Assembly: GCA_963921425.1 (NCBI GenBank)
Contig: OY992838.1
Location: 11,780,001 to 11,844,000, forward strand
Reading direction: 5' to 3'
Origin: Dryas octopetala
Taxonomy: Eukaryota; Streptophyta; Magnoliopsida; Rosales; Rosaceae
DNA: 64,000 bases
The notes beneath the pieces were generated by a model. It searched no databases, was not told the DNA's origin, and saw only the letters and a list, made by a program, of their open reading frames with translations. The position numbers and the translations under genes are program-made. This document shows, in pieces, positions 24,901 to 35,389 of the stretch. Numbering within the stretch: position 1 is the stretch's first letter; each line of letters starts with the position of its first letter.

Positions 24901-26278
24901 AAATATATAAGCGTGTTTGTGTGTGCAGCGGACCTGGGGCTTAGATCGTTTGCATGACAGTGTTGAATACTGATTAGAGATGATCTTCTGTCTACTGCCA
25001 CTCTAAATTTTCCCAATTTTTGGGTGTACCCATGGAGTTTTCGTTGCACTCCATATTTTCTATGCTTGCCGATGGGTTTTTCATTAATATAATTCTGGAA
25101 TACCTTATAGGCCTAGCCTTAATCTTTTCTGAAGAGACATGATGTTTAATTAATCTTGGTTTAGTAAGGACTAGTATAAGTCTGTATAATCATATAAATT
25201 ATTTTCCTCATTATACTTTTTTTATTTTTTAGTTCACCTACAATCAAGCTTGTCTGGTAATGAAGGGTATGATATGATGGTGATATCATAGAGTTTGAGA
25301 ATGTTAAAAAATAAAAAGTCGTGTGCAAATCATTTTATTTTTTTTGGGATAGGTGGCGTAGGGACTGAGTGAAGATGAATAGCATGTTGAGATTAAACTC
25401 AACATGCAAAATTTTAATGATTTTGGAAAGTTTAGAACGTGATCACTAATGGTGCTGCTTGTATTATGCAAAATTTTAATGATTTTGGAAAGTTTAGAAC
25501 GTGATCACTAATGGTGCTGCTTGTATTATAGTTTCTATGACATAGGATCAGTGAATTTCTTTGTTGTCGATGGGATTGAGAATGCTTGAGTAGAGCCCCT
25601 CATAATGTAGGATAGAAAAACGTCACCCTTGCAACAAAAGTCAAGGGATAGGAGCTAAATTTTCCTGCAAATTTTGTGTATAAGAATAATAAGATCATAT
25701 ATCATGGTGGTTCTAAAATTTTTTTTTTTTCGGTTTGGAACTTACAGGAAGAGGCTTTTTCAGATGATAAATGAACTCCCCACCATATTTGAAGTTGTGA
25801 CTGGGAATGCTAAGCAAGCAAAGGACCAATCTGGTACTCTCAACAACAGTAGCAAGAACAAATCAAGTGGAAAGGTGGTAAGCAGTTGACTAGGTTGCAT
25901 GATTTTGTTGTGTTTTTTATATATCTTTCCTGTTTAGCTTTTTTTTTTTTTGGTTTTGTAATTGATCTTGGCTCTTGCTTTGTTGGTGCTACCTTTAAGC
26001 AGTCTCGGCAGTCTGAGCTCCCCCAGAGCAAAGGAGTAAAGATGTCTCCACTGCCCAAAGAAGAGGAAGAAAGTGGGGAAGAAGAGGAAGAAGATGACGA
26101 ACAAGGTGCCACTTGCGGGGCTTGTGGAGACAACTATGGCGCTGATGAGTTCTGGATTTGTTGTGATGTGTGTGAGAGATGGTTCCATGGCAAATGTGTA
26201 AAGATTACACCCGCAAAGGCTGAGCATATCAAGCAGTACAAGTGCCCAAGTTGCAGTAGCAAGAGGGCTAGAGTTTAA
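21969..26278 (+). CDS. AL: Alfin1-like PHD-finger protein
   Basis: A nuclear chromatin reader; relatives bind H3K4me2/3 through the C-terminal PHD finger. Exons are 21969-22065, 22197-22229, 23352-23580, 25748-25877 and 26003-26278, which join in frame to 254 residues, normal for the family. Residues 1-32 include [19 protein letters not shown]. The Alfin domain continues with [36 protein letters not shown] and [17 protein letters not shown] basic/Ser linker and a Glu/Asp run follow. The PHD finger (about 199-250) has the C4HC3 pattern beginning [20 protein letters not shown], with aromatic residues for methyl-lysine binding. Intron 3 is 2.2 kb. It is probably the counterpart of Arabidopsis AL6/AL7 by sequence and neighbours; subtype is inferred. 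Confidence 0.95.
24277..24353. repeat. AC/TG microsatellite hairpin in Alfin-like intron 3
   Basis: GGAAAACACACACACACACA on the left is matched in inverse by TTGTTTGTGTGTGTGTGTGTTTTCC on the right, around a spacer of about 22 bp. Two complementary dinucleotide runs with matching flanks form a potential 28-bp stem. It may be a tiny foldback element. Confidence 0.85.
25404..25527. repeat. Perfect 62-bp tandem duplication in Alfin-like intron 3
   Basis: The 62-bp unit starting ATGCAAAATTTTAATGATTT occurs at 25404-25465 and again at 25466-25527 with no mismatch seen. The identity implies a recent duplication. It lies about 220 bp upstream of the exon 4 acceptor. Confidence 0.92.
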
Positions 26279-28198
26279 ATCTAGATCCTGAATTTGGAGA
26301 ACGATACCAAACCAAAGAAAGCAGATGAGGGTTTTACAACTATCATTACAATTTGGAGTAAAACAAAGTCAGCTGTCTATCTTAGTTAATGAATTTGAAT
26401 GATTGCAGATGGGATTCTAAGTTTTGCTACTCTTTGTTCTTGTTCTGTCTAATTTTATCAGGAATTTGTTACTAATATGAATAGTCAGTTATAAATATGT
26501 CCTACACTTTCCTGGTTTGATTTTGATGCATTTGTTACTTTGTTGTGTTTGGCAGCCTTTAGTTTTTGTTGTTCCTTTACTGTTTTCTGAAACTTCTTGG
26601 TTAGTAAGGCTTTATATTTTAGTAATATATTAAAATAACATCTTTTATACGAAAGCAGATGCACAGATGTTGAGCAAGTTCCTGGTAGTGGTGTAATTTT
26701 GTTCATACAAAGGAGGATTTCTGGTAAGTTAGAGATGTTGTACGTTTGAGGCTTTGGTTGTTGGTTCAAGATGCTTTAAGGTAAGGGAGGGATCATCAAA
26801 GCATGGAAATGATGGTGCATTACTGCATGGAAGAACAAAGTTTCTTCATTAAAGAGAGGGAAGGAAACAGGGTGACCAAAATGGGGACGCCCAATTTTCT
26901 TTTCTTTTATTTCTAAACTGGAGCTTGTCTAATGTTAACAGCCCTATCTGTCTTCTTAAAGTTAATACCTCATCGCTTCATAGAATTTCAGATGCAGTAG
27001 TTATGAGTTATGACCAATGTAATCACAATAATCTGCCACCGCTTTTCATTTATTTCAGTGTACCAATAATACTAAAGGCGCAACTATCATCTTAAAATGA
27101 TGTTACAATAGTTCATTTATTTATATTTTGATTTAACTTGGAATTTATCTATTTATTAGTCTTTCGGCACATGCTCATATGCATGCCAAGATGTTTTTAT
27201 ATTGCACATATATTGGATTGCAAACAAGTCAATTTTGTGAAAAAAATCATGCAAGCATGACCTCTTTTTCACACTAATTCTTTTGTAAGATTGTGACTAC
27301 ATTTATTTGAAGGCTATATTTAAGTAAGAATGATATGTACATTAATTAATAAGAGTAGAGGAACAAAAAAAAAAAAAAGATGGAAATAAAAGTAATATAA
27401 CTTAAATATTACATGGAAGTGAGATATTTGAAGAACTAATATTAGGAAATGAATTGAAATATAAATCTTGTAAATGAATTAACATTGATATATCTTAAAG
27501 CAAATTATAGGATGCCCATGAGCCCACTGTGCTAAAAGGAGGGTTGTTATGACTTATGTGAGCTCTGAAAGCTGCTCGAAGTGAGAAGCCAAAGCTCCGT
27601 CGTCTTAGGGAGGAGAATCATCGAAACCTAGCGGCGGAGTAAGAGGAAAGGTGGCGGAGTAAGAGCAAGAGTAAAGATACAGTAATTCCGTGAAACACTT
27701 AGGTCAAGAGTTCAATTTTTTTGTGAAACCATTTTGACGTCAATGAGGAAATTGCTAAATATATGGAGAGCTATAAGCTAATGTGTCAATTGAGTTACAC
27801 GACCTCACCCTCATCTATACGACGACCTCACCCTCATCTATATGAAATTCAATTATTTACTTATACTTTTTTGTTGATATTATGTTTATACCTAAAATCA
27901 AGCATTTAAAATTTAGTGTTTTAGTGTTTACCTGGCCAAAACAAAAAAAAATTTAGTGATTTAGAGTTCATATTATTAAACTAATTAAATAAAAAACGAT
28001 ATTGTTTTAATTTTAAACATAATGTCAAATATGAATTCCGAATGGATATGGCACACTCATTGATGGCATGGTATGTATTATGTAAGCTGCCACCTTGTTA
28101 TTTTGTTAGGAAAGGTTATAAACGGGAAACGATGCAATTATTTCCATCAAGCTTGATAACTCTTCTAATGAATGTGTTTGTACTTTTACTTTTATTCA
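26279..28198. other. Alfin-like 3' region and intergenic DNA
   Basis: The first few hundred bases are presumably the 3' untranslated region. The rest is AT-rich and shows no gene-like frame or clear repeat boundary. A short G/C-richer patch near 27590-27680 (repeated GGCGGAGTAAGAG) is unexplained. Confidence 0.45.
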
Positions 28199-28207
28199 AA
28201 GAATCAA

Positions 28208-28589
28208 GAGAAAAAAACAATTTTGGTCCTGTGTTTTATCCCAAAAACAAATTTGGTCCATGTAATTTCAAAATTCTGCATTTGTTCTCCATGTTTTTAT
28301 ATTGTTTGCAATTTAAGGACATTTTATAACTAAGATGAAATATTTTCTCAAATTAAAACTAATAAGCTCACGAGTTTTACTCAAAAATGACAAAAAATCA
28401 TTTGTATAACATTCAATTTGATTTTAAAACAAAAATTTGAAATTTTGAGTTTGAGTTTGAGTTTATTAAAATTGTCCTCGTATTGCAAAAAATATAAAAC
28501 ACAGGAACCAAATGTGAAGTTTTGAAATCACATGAACTAAATCTGTTTTCAGGGTAAAACACAGGGACTAAAAATGTTTTTTTTTCCCC
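28208..28589. mobile_element. 382-bp Mutator-like MITE
   Basis: The ends are GAGAAAAAAACAATTTTGGTCC and the inverse of GGGGAAAAAAAAACATTTTTAGTCC, truncated here to their key words. A perfect 9-bp duplication AAGAATCAA flanks both sides (28199-28207 and 28590-28598). Arms share TGTGTTTTA and CAAATTTGGT/ACCAAAT. It ends 138 bp downstream of the stop codon of the PPR gene on the opposite strand, so it may lie in that gene's 3' region. Confidence 0.9.
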
Positions 28590-28726
28590 AAGAATCAAAG
28601 TAGCAAATTGAATTAAACAATCTTCGTCTCACATGGCCAATTCGCTCAACCAACACCATACAACAAATGCTGAAGCATTGTGTGTCCTCCTCAATAGCAT
28701 GAAAATGGAAAATTCTGCTTTACACG

Positions 28727-31021
28727 TTACCAATAGTCTCCGCAAGAACATAGCCCATCACTGAAACAGTGAAACCTGTTGTTATCCCTCAAAATAATCT
28801 TCCTTCCCTCCAACTTAGATATCATCTTAATAGCTGTATGGCAATCCCAGCACACCCTCAGATTCTTCACTACCCTAATCACTGCCCCTACTTCAGTGAC
28901 AAGTAGAGCGAAGCAAACAGCCAATTTCTCACTATGAGTGCCCACCATCTCTTCTTTCTCTTCCTCCTCAACATCTCTTAGCACACAGGTCTTATCAGCC
29001 ATGTACCCAGCATTCCTCATTTTCCTCCCTAATTCTTCCAACAGCCTATAAATATCTTCGGACGACTCGTGTGATCTGTCTCCCACAATGAACTTGTGCA
29101 CCTTACCTTTGTATTCCACCCAACTCCACCCAGTTGCCTTCTTCACCCCTATTTTTCTCACTTCTTCTCTAACTCTCACCACATCTTCCCACCTGCCTGC
29201 TGAGGCATATATATTTGAAAGTAAAATGTAATTGCCTGAATTGTGTGGTTCAAGCTCAAAGAGGTTGCTTGCAGCAAACTCCCCAAGATCGATTCTTTTG
29301 TGAATCCGGCTAGCATTTAAAAGAGATCCATAAACTCCAGCATGTGGCTCCTTCACCATGCTATCAATAATCTTTTTTGCTTCATCCAGTTTACCCACTC
29401 GACCTAACAAATCAACCACACATGCATAATGATCTACATCAGGAGATTTGATTGACTCAAAGACCTTCCAGCCTTCTTCTAACAGCCCGGCATGGCTGCA
29501 TGCAGTCAGAATACCAATATATGTTACCCGGTCTGGTTCAATAAATTCTTCTTTCATCTTCGGAAGCAGTTTGACAGCTTCCATTCCATGACCATGAGCT
29601 GCAAACCCTGCAATCAATGTATTGTAAGAGACCACATCTCTTGTAGTCATTTCTTGGAATACTCTCTTGGCATCATCCATGTTTCCACATTTCGAGTACA
29701 AGAATATCAAAGAATTGTATCCTGATATACTTAGCTTGATATGGGTTTTTGTGAGAATGTTGATGACCCAATTACCTATTTCTAAGGCCCCAAGATGTCC
29801 ACATGCTGAGATGACACTCACCGCAGTTAACTCATTTGGTTTGGGGTCATCAGCAGCAGTCATATCTTTAAAGAGATCAATTGCAAGAGCTGACTGTCCA
29901 TTTTGAGCATAACCAGAAATCATCGAGTTCCATGAGACAACATCTCTTTCCGGCATCTTATCAAAGAGCTCTCTAGCTGAAGCCAAATCCCCTACCCTTG
30001 TATATGCTGATATCATGGCATTCCAGGTAAAAGAGTTCCTATACACCCCCAACTCATCAAAAATTTGTCTAGAAGTCTTGAGGCTCCCGCGCTTTGCATA
30101 CATATCAAGCAGTGCTGTCTTGGCAAAATAACTTAAATGTATCCGCTTCTGGTCGAGCTTTTGAACGAGTGAATCTGCGAGTGAAGAATCACCACACGAC
30201 GAACATGATGAAATGACAATTGCCCATGTAGTTTCATTTGGTTGATCTCTGGAGTTCATCATGTCATCAAATAGTTTTAAAGCCTCCTCTGGAAATCCAT
30301 TCTGAGCATAAGCCGAGAGCATTGCATTCCATGACACTACATTTTTCTCCGGAATTTCATCAAAACATCTCCTTGCATTCTCCAAATCCTTCATCCTACC
30401 ATACCCAGTAACCATAGCAGTCCAAGTAACAACATTCCTCTCAGGCATCACATCAAAGAGTCTACACGCTTCGGCTTTGTTCCCCCACTTCCAGTACCCA
30501 AAAATCATATTATTCCAATCTGCAAGAGTCCTGTCAGGCATTTCAGCAAACAAGTCTCTTGCATGCTCAACCGGGCCATATTTTGCATACACACCCATGA
30601 TGGCATTGCGAACATAGTGATCCGAACCAAGACCCAATTTCACAACATGTGCATGGAACGCAACGCCGGCGCTGCCGGAGGATTTGATCAAGACCGAGTA
30701 CGCAAACGCACCAAGCCTTATGTCACAACACTGCATTTTTTGATACACAGCAACAATTTGATCAAAGTGGGCATTGGCCAAATGGGAGTAATATTTGAGC
30801 ATGGAGGTGAACACATGGATGTTGGGGCGAGACGTGGAGGTCTCGAAGATGAGACGGGTATAGAGTGGAGGCGCACGGAGGCGCGTGCAATGGTTGATGA
30901 GCAGTGACACCCACTGGCTGTGGTGGTGGAGGGAATTTTGAATGAGGTGCGCATGAAGCTGCCTTAGCTGACCGAAATTGCTTACTTTGCATGCTAAGCT
31001 GTCCAAGTGTGACAATGACAT
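28727..31021 (-). CDS. PLS-class pentatricopeptide repeat protein with DYW domain
   Basis: An intronless gene for 764 residues, typical of PPR genes. The predicted role is sequence-specific RNA binding and C-to-U editing in plastids or mitochondria. Repeats run from about residue 40 to 570, with characteristic words NVVTWTAMVTGYGR, DVVSWNSMISGYAQNG and YGSLLNASRIHK marking the E motif. The E/E+ region (GWSWVEYKGKVHKFIVGD) is followed by the DYW deaminase with HSEKLAVCFAL (HxE zinc/catalytic motif), CWDCHTAIK (CxxC) and the terminal HCFSDGLCSCGDYW. All deaminase signature residues are present. The ATG at 31021 gives MSLSHLDSLACK; a TTG two codons upstream was not chosen. A clear transit peptide is not obvious. 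Relation to Arabidopsis At1g14470 is suggested by neighbours. Confidence 0.94.
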   Translation of the reverse strand: MSLSHLDSLACKVSNFGQLRQLHAHLIQNSLHHHSQWVSLLINHCTRLRAPPLYTRLIFETSTSRPNIHVFTSMLKYYSHLANAHFDQIVAVYQKMQCCDIRLGAFAYSVLIKSSGSAGVAFHAHVVKLGLGSDHYVRNAIMGVYAKYGPVEHARDLFAEMPDRTLADWNNMIFGYWKWGNKAEACRLFDVMPERNVVTWTAMVTGYGRMKDLENARRCFDEIPEKNVVSWNAMLSAYAQNGFPEEALKLFDDMMNSRDQPNETTWAIVISSCSSCGDSSLADSLVQKLDQKRIHLSYFAKTALLDMYAKRGSLKTSRQIFDELGVYRNSFTWNAMISAYTRVGDLASARELFDKMPERDVVSWNSMISGYAQNGQSALAIDLFKDMTAADDPKPNELTAVSVISACGHLGALEIGNWVINILTKTHIKLSISGYNSLIFLYSKCGNMDDAKRVFQEMTTRDVVSYNTLIAGFAAHGHGMEAVKLLPKMKEEFIEPDRVTYIGILTACSHAGLLEEGWKVFESIKSPDVDHYACVVDLLGRVGKLDEAKKIIDSMVKEPHAGVYGSLLNASRIHKRIDLGEFAASNLFELEPHNSGNYILLSNIYASAGRWEDVVRVREEVRKIGVKKATGWSWVEYKGKVHKFIVGDRSHESSEDIYRLLEELGRKMRNAGYMADKTCVLRDVEEEEKEEMVGTHSEKLAVCFALLVTEVGAVIRVVKNLRVCWDCHTAIKMISKLEGRKIILRDNNRFHCFSDGLCSCGDYW

Positions 31022-31305
31022 GCCCAAAATCCAAATGTGTTTCTATATCACACCATTCTCAATTTCCTGTGCATGTAATTTGCAATATCAGTCTATGGCC
31101 AAACAAATATGAATGAACTAAACTTGGCTGTCGCTTTTAGTTTACACGCATTCCTAATTCAAATTTGTACTTTCCAACATGTAAAGATTTCATGGCAGAA
31201 ATTCTAAATAGAAACTGTCATGAGTTATTGGACCGCATGAGTCTTGGTAGGTTTCCAACTTTTTACATTAAAAGTTAAAACAATAGCTTCTGATGTGGTA
31301 TTTAA

Positions 31306-31679
31306 GAGCAACTTCAATCCTTCTTCAAACATTTCCCTAAGTTTAAATTCGAAGAAAAATGACTCAAAACTCACCTCCACCCCCAAACTTTTCCCAAATT
31401 TGAGATTTTCTTAAAACTTTTCCCAAATTTGAGATTTTCTTAAAACTTTCTCCAAATCAAGTTAGATGGATAGGGACCCCCAAATCAAGTTGTTTGAGAT
31501 TTTTCAAAAAAAGTTATGGAAAAGTAGGTTTTGGAGGGAATAAAGATAGACATTTTAAAAAAGATTTGAGGAAAAGTTTAACATTACCATTGGAGTACTC
31601 TTCCCTAGCTAAATTTAACTTTTTACTCAAATTTATCAACAAATTTGAGGAATATATAGGGGAAGAATTGGAGATGCTC
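31306..31679. mobile_element. 374-bp PIF/Harbinger-like MITE
   Basis: The ends are GAGCAACTTCAATCCTTCTTC and the inverse of GAGCATCTCCAATTCTTCCC. TAA flanks both sides (31303-31305 and 31680-31682), the 3-bp T-A-rich target site of PIF/Harbinger elements. A 31-bp tandem duplication (AAACTTTTCCCAAATTTGAG...) lies at about 31394-31452. It is about 285 bp upstream of the PPR start codon and could lie in its promoter. Confidence 0.85.
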
Positions 31680-31682
31680 TAA

Positions 31683-32279
31683 TATGTATGATTTGAGATT
31701 GCTAATGAATGTATATATTAATTTTGTGGGGTCATCTCACTACTGATTATGAATTTTAAATTGAGAAATAATTTTGTGTAACTGTAACACTATTATATGG
31801 TGTAATTAATTCACGTGTTGTAATAAGAGTAGACATATAATACTTTATCATAAGAGTATAAGTTTGTCATCCACGTATAATTCACGTAACTTAATTATAC
31901 CGTATGACAATATTACGGTTATAGAATAATTTTTCTTTTAAATTGGGGTGAGCTAATGTCTTTTCTTGCTTTTTTCTTTCACTAAAACATGCATATTAGT
32001 ACGTATTATATAACCAGAGCTTATTAAAAGTATAATCAACAATTAGAAGAAGGAGAAAGAAGGAGAAAGAATATACAAGAATGGGCTGTTGGGAAGAAAG
32101 GGGAGAGGAGAAAAAAAATTGAACAAACTAGTAGCTGAGCTCACTTGGGCTGCTGGAGATTAGGCCTAGAATGGGCAAGAAGTGAACTGGATTGAGCTAA
32201 AAATGTTCTCTCTTTTTTTTCTTTGATATGACCTGAGCTACACTTCAGTTCAGTCCTCACATAGGTCCTACTTCTAATA
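31683..32279. other. Intergenic, no gene recognised
   Basis: AT-rich DNA with weak inverted words around 31770-31920 (CACGTGTTGTAAT, CCACGTATAATTCACG). No confident feature. Confidence 0.4.
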
Positions 32280-32288
32280 GAAGAATAG

Positions 32289-32676
32289 GCTAAAATATTA
32301 CATTTACGGGTATTTGTAGTTTTTGTTATTTTTCACTTTCATTTGTTTAGTTTTAATTTTGGAAATTAAAGGCTTGTAGTTTATTTTAGCTTGCAATTAA
32401 TCTCATTTCATCAATTTTATCAACTTAGCAAACAAAAAGATGTCGTGGCTTACACGTGATAATCACGTGCATGGTCAAAACTGACATTTCAAGAAGATTG
32501 TTGGTGGTTATCACATGCAAGTCACATCATTTTTCTATTTGCTCAATTAATAAAATTGATGAAATGTGGTTATTTGCAAGATATAATAAACTATAAGTTT
32601 TTTATTGTTAAAATTAAAACTATTAGGAGTAAAGTAAAAATTGCAAAACTATAAAGACTAAAGGTGTAATTTGGCC
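32289..32676. mobile_element. 388-bp TIR element
   Basis: The left end GGCTAAAATATTACATTTACG and the right end, inverse of GGCCAAATTACACCTTTAGTC, form inverted repeats. Inner words CACGTGATAATCACGTG / TATCACATGCAAGTCAC are also inverted. The flanks AGAAGAATA and TTAAAAATA agree at 6 of 9, too weak to prove a duplication. Confidence 0.65.
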
Positions 32677-33287
32677 TTAAAAATATTTATTAATTCTACA
32701 GTCAAGATTCTGAGTTTCAATCCTCATTCCTCCAATATTGATTGAATCCTCACTCCCCTAATAATGTCTGATGGACTAGGACTACCATTATCAAGATGAC
32801 TAGTTAAAGCACATAACTACAAAAAAGTTTCTTAATTAAAAATCAACATCTTCAAAACTCCAATTATGTTGGTTGGTTGGGACTTGGGATTTTGATGTTC
32901 AATTGTTTTCGTACTTGGACCACCTATTCAGTCATGATATCTGTTGATTCAAACAAGGCTGCTGTTTGCAAAGGGATAAGCTATTTTGTGCTTTAAGAAT
33001 AATTAATGGAGCAATCCATATGCATGATGTTATTCTCCGAATAGATGCAGACGAACAAGGTTGCCCTGCTTGTTTTGGACAAAACTCCTTTAATGAATTT
33101 CAAGGAGCATAAATTGCCACAAACCAAAAGTTGCTACCACAAGCTCAAGACTCAAGTTATGTTTTCTTTCTTAATCATATCCTGCTGTCATGACACTTGT
33201 CAGTCATCAATGGATCAATGCTTTTTAACACATTGGAGCTAGGCTGCCTAACAGTTACAAATAAACTTACTAAATTTATTTTTTGAA
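32677..33287. other. Intergenic, no gene recognised
   Basis: A weak open stretch near 33045-33242 has no recognisable motif. Otherwise AT-rich sequence. Confidence 0.4.
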
Positions 33288-33582
33288 ATAATTAAGTTTG
33301 GGTCCTTTAGAAAAATAGTTTTTAGATAGAGATCGGGAGTGTTTAAAAATTTATAAGAAAATCATTTGAATTTATAATAAACTCCTTTAATTTATAAGAA
33401 TTTTTTTTAATCATAATAAAGTCCTTTTATTTATAAAAAAATCTTTTTAATTCATAATAAAATTCTCCTTGATTTGAAAGGTATTTCCCCTCCTAAAAGG
33501 ACTTGATTAAAAACTCTAAATCACTATCGATTTTAGCCTAAAAAATATTCATAAAATGGACTGGATTCTAAATTTCCCTTTA
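33288..33582 (+). repeat. Dispersed repeat, copy 1 (copy 2 at 57250)
   Basis: It begins ATAATTAAGTTTGGGTCC and ends near AATGGACTGGATTCTAA, and it matches 57250-57659 in the same orientation along its length. The core is three to four imperfect tandem units built from AATTTATAAGAAAATCATTT and CATAATAAAGTCCTTT. No terminal inverted repeats were seen, so the class is unknown. Confidence 0.8.
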
Positions 33583-34775
33583 CTTTTTTTCTAGAAAAGA
33601 GGGATTTGAACTTGTGAAATTTCCAATGTATAAAGAATATCACTAAATCAATAACTAGTTGGTATACACTTATTACTAAACTTATAGCTTATTTTTAACG
33701 GATAAAATATACTAACACATTTAATGAATAAATTTGATATAATTATTTTCACATTGTCATAACATGTTACACTTTTTGTTGCAAACTTTGTCTTCCAAAT
33801 GAACTTCATTAATGATGATTATGATTCACTTAACTACTCTTGCTTGCCAATTATTTTGGGAAGAGGAAAACAAGAATCTCCAACCAAATCTTTACAAGAT
33901 TTCTTTTAGCCCCCTGTATACTTTCTTGCTAATTATTTGTCATCCTACAGATAAATAGTATTCTTATCTTAAATTCTTTTGGACTTTTGTGGAGGGAACG
34001 AATAGTAGCATGCACTTTATTTTATTCTATGACATGGCAAGGAGTGTGCTTGTGTGTTCAATGAATGAATATACATGCAGGGACCCTACTCTAATCATCC
34101 AAAGACTTGCATGTGATCTGCCTAACATGTTCTAAGGATTAGCCAACACTCTCTTTAGTCTATTATATAATTTGCCGTTTCTGATTTGCTATACTTGTCT
34201 TTGACTAATATATGATTTACATGATTTGGACAGAGAGAATCAATTGAATAATAATTTTATTTTCTATTACAAATGAATAAATAACAATAATTAAGAGAGA
34301 TGTATTTAAAAGAGGTGAGGTTGGTCTCAGCGTCTCATCACTTAATTAATTATTTTAATGTAATCAAATAGATCTTGAGGATTCTAAAAAAAAAAAAACC
34401 TTGATGGTGGTGGTCCTGGTGGAGTAACTAGTTAGAATTAAGATAGACAGAAATTTTGAGGGTGGGTAAAATAAGGATTAGGAACTTAGGATTAGACTAG
34501 GTTCAAGGTTCGATTCTCTCCAATGTGATAAAAAAAATTAATATTACTCAATGTAATAGTTAAAAAAAAAACATTGTTTCTTAAAAAAACATACATAGTA
34601 ATTAAATAAACATAAGATATGATAGATTCATCGTCACTTTCCCAATTTGTTAGCAAATTAAGTCCTCAGTCCTCACTCTTTAAAGGGTTATATTTCAAGT
34701 GGTAAAACACGTAATCTCATACTGATGACAAGATTTTAATCATAGTTAAAAAGAAAAAAGAAAAGACAAGAGTTT
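33583..34775. other. Intergenic, no gene recognised
   Basis: AT-rich. The stretch at 34440-34530 ends with GGTTCGATTCTCTCC before an A run, which resembles the B box of a tRNA-derived SINE, but no convincing A box or duplication was found. Confidence 0.4.
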
Positions 34776-34855
34776 GAGGGTCTATATTGGAAGTTAAGGG
34801 TCTATTTGGAAGTTTACATGTCTATTTAGGAGTTTAAGGGTCTATTTGGGAGTTC
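34776..34855. repeat. Four tandem 20-bp units
   Basis: Units at 34776, 34796, 34816 and 34836 follow the consensus AAGGGTCTATTTGGAAGTTT with one to four changes each. It is a short minisatellite in intergenic DNA with no neighbouring gene. Confidence 0.9.
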
Positions 34856-35389
34856 TTTGAATTGTTTTTTCTTTTCCACTTTTTAAAATAAAACTCCAAT
34901 GCATAAGCCCCGTTTTAAAGCTAATCCATTTTTTTTGTTTAATTATATTTAGACCCATTTTCGAATTTGTCATGTAGGATTCTTTTTCTTCTGCAAAAAG
35001 TCCATTTTTTGGATGCCTATTTTTGACAGGACTGTTCCCAGATTCTACCTTGGAACTCAGAGTGATCCTGTGGGGTCCAATACCGATAAGGTGTCAGGTC
35101 CACTTGTTTCAATTTCCTTATGATCATTATAGGGAAGTCAATCTAAGTAGAGAATTCTATCAAAAATTTAGCAGAGTCTCCCCTATAAATTGGACTACCC
35201 CACCTGTAAAACATGAAAAGAAACACTTCTAACTTCCAACAGCCAACTCCAACCACAACTAAAAAGTGTCTCAGACCCACCAAACAAAATCATCAATAAC
35301 CACATCACTTTCGCTAATTCAGAGCATACTAATGGGATTTACAAACATATGTAATTATACCAAATAAGACAACAATCCTAAGATGTCGA
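34856..35389. other. Intergenic, no gene recognised
   Basis: A frame at 35023-35232 is open but shows no family motif. The rest is AT-rich. Confidence 0.35.

Noticed and set aside
34440..34530. tRNA or SINE-like GGTTCGATTCTC before an A run
   Set aside because: No cloverleaf, no convincing A box and no flanking duplication.
34776..34855. Regular 20-bp repeats resembling a CRISPR array
   Set aside because: Units are directly adjacent with no spacers, and the host is a plant; it is a minisatellite.
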